DNA of 59,314 nucleotides from a virus, in the IMG/VR virus record IMGVR_UViG_3300008267_000206, positions 1 to 59,314 of that record. One strand, written 5' to 3'. The position numbers and the translations under genes are program-made. The notes beneath the pieces were generated by a model that had not been told where the DNA came from, made no database searches, and worked only from the letters and a program-made list of their open reading frames with translations. Shown piece by piece: positions 59,186 through 59,314 of the stretch (the stretch's first letter is position 1; every line of letters begins with the position of its first letter).

Positions 59186-59314
59186 TCAGGAAAAATTAAC
59201 CGTTTTAAGATTTTTAACTCTAACGGTAATGTCTTTATTAGGAAATCTAATTTGGTAGATTTGTGTTGGTTCGGCGAAAATTGTGTCGTCAATTAGTTCT
59301 ATCTGTCTTGTTGA
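59186..59314 (-). CDS. Partial CDS, C-terminal 42 residues
   Basis: The minus-strand frame is open from the right window edge to a TGA at 59186-59188 and encodes 42 residues ending ITVRVKNLKTVNFS. The beta-like sequence (FAEPTQIYQIRFPNKDITVR) suggests another virion protein. The gap 59105-59185 holds no further gene. Identity is unknown because the start lies outside the window. Confidence 0.55.
   Translation of the reverse strand, partial: STRQIELIDDTIFAEPTQIYQIRFPNKDITVRVKNLKTVNFS

Noticed and set aside
1-59314. tRNA genes
   Set aside because: No cloverleaf with a GTTC-type T-arm and matching acceptor stem was recognised in the intergenic spaces; a covariance-model scan would settle this.

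Overview
This AT-rich window looks like about 59 kb of the genome of a large tailed phage that infects a member of the Bacteroidota, possibly a gliding flavobacterium. Five observations support this. (1) It carries phage replication and recombination genes together with a long run of very large tail/baseplate-type genes. (2) It encodes an RpoD-like sigma factor of Bacteroidota type. (3) Several genes have promoters of the Bacteroidota form TTTG-N19-TAnnTTTG. (4) A 58-residue Hc1-type histone-like protein is present, a family common in Bacteroidota. (5) Tail proteins carry SprB-type repeats, known from flavobacterial gliding adhesins. No tRNA, rRNA, CRISPR array, insertion sequence or integrase was recognised. 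No gap longer than about 300 bases lacks a gene.

Layout. Most genes lie on the minus strand; the plus-strand exceptions are at 188-526, 8350-9401, 15570-15704, 16657-17298 and 33448-35942. Region 1 (1-18.9 kb) is a mosaic of accessory and nucleic-acid genes: DUF192 protein, DHH phosphoesterase, two signal/membrane proteins, three orphan DNA methyltransferases, DUF3310 protein, a degenerate SAM-synthetase-like protein, glutaredoxin and thioredoxin, PcfJ-like and DUF932 proteins, a leucine-rich-repeat protein, DnaJ, and the Hc1-like protein. Region 2 (18.9-25.8 kb) holds acidic, possibly virion-associated proteins followed by a probable lysis cluster with an exported NucA-type nuclease, a membrane-anchored protein, an amidase endolysin and two membrane proteins. 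Region 3 (25.9-33.4 kb) holds the sigma factor and a replication/recombination block: SbcC/gp46-like ATPase, SbcD/gp47-like nuclease, PD-(D/E)XK nuclease and DnaG-type primase. A RuvC-like resolvase lies farther right at 36.0-36.6 kb. Region 4 (33.4-59.3 kb) is the tail/adhesin block: poly-threonine-linked fibre-like proteins, a glycosyltransferase, SprB-repeat and PKD-like proteins, and baseplate-type proteins up to 1663 residues.

How the genes may work together. Two upstream sequence classes can be seen. Host-type promoters precede the DUF932 gene, the DUF6576-like gene, the leucine-rich-repeat gene and probably a zinc-ribbon gene. A different motif, ATATTTAT(A/T/G)A, precedes ten genes, many of them structural or exported. 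The phage sigma factor, which appears to lack much of region 3, could link the two classes. The tail block looks assembled from exchangeable domains joined by Thr-rich linkers, with a glycosyltransferase encoded in its middle. A decayed domain copy lies in frame directly behind one tail gene.
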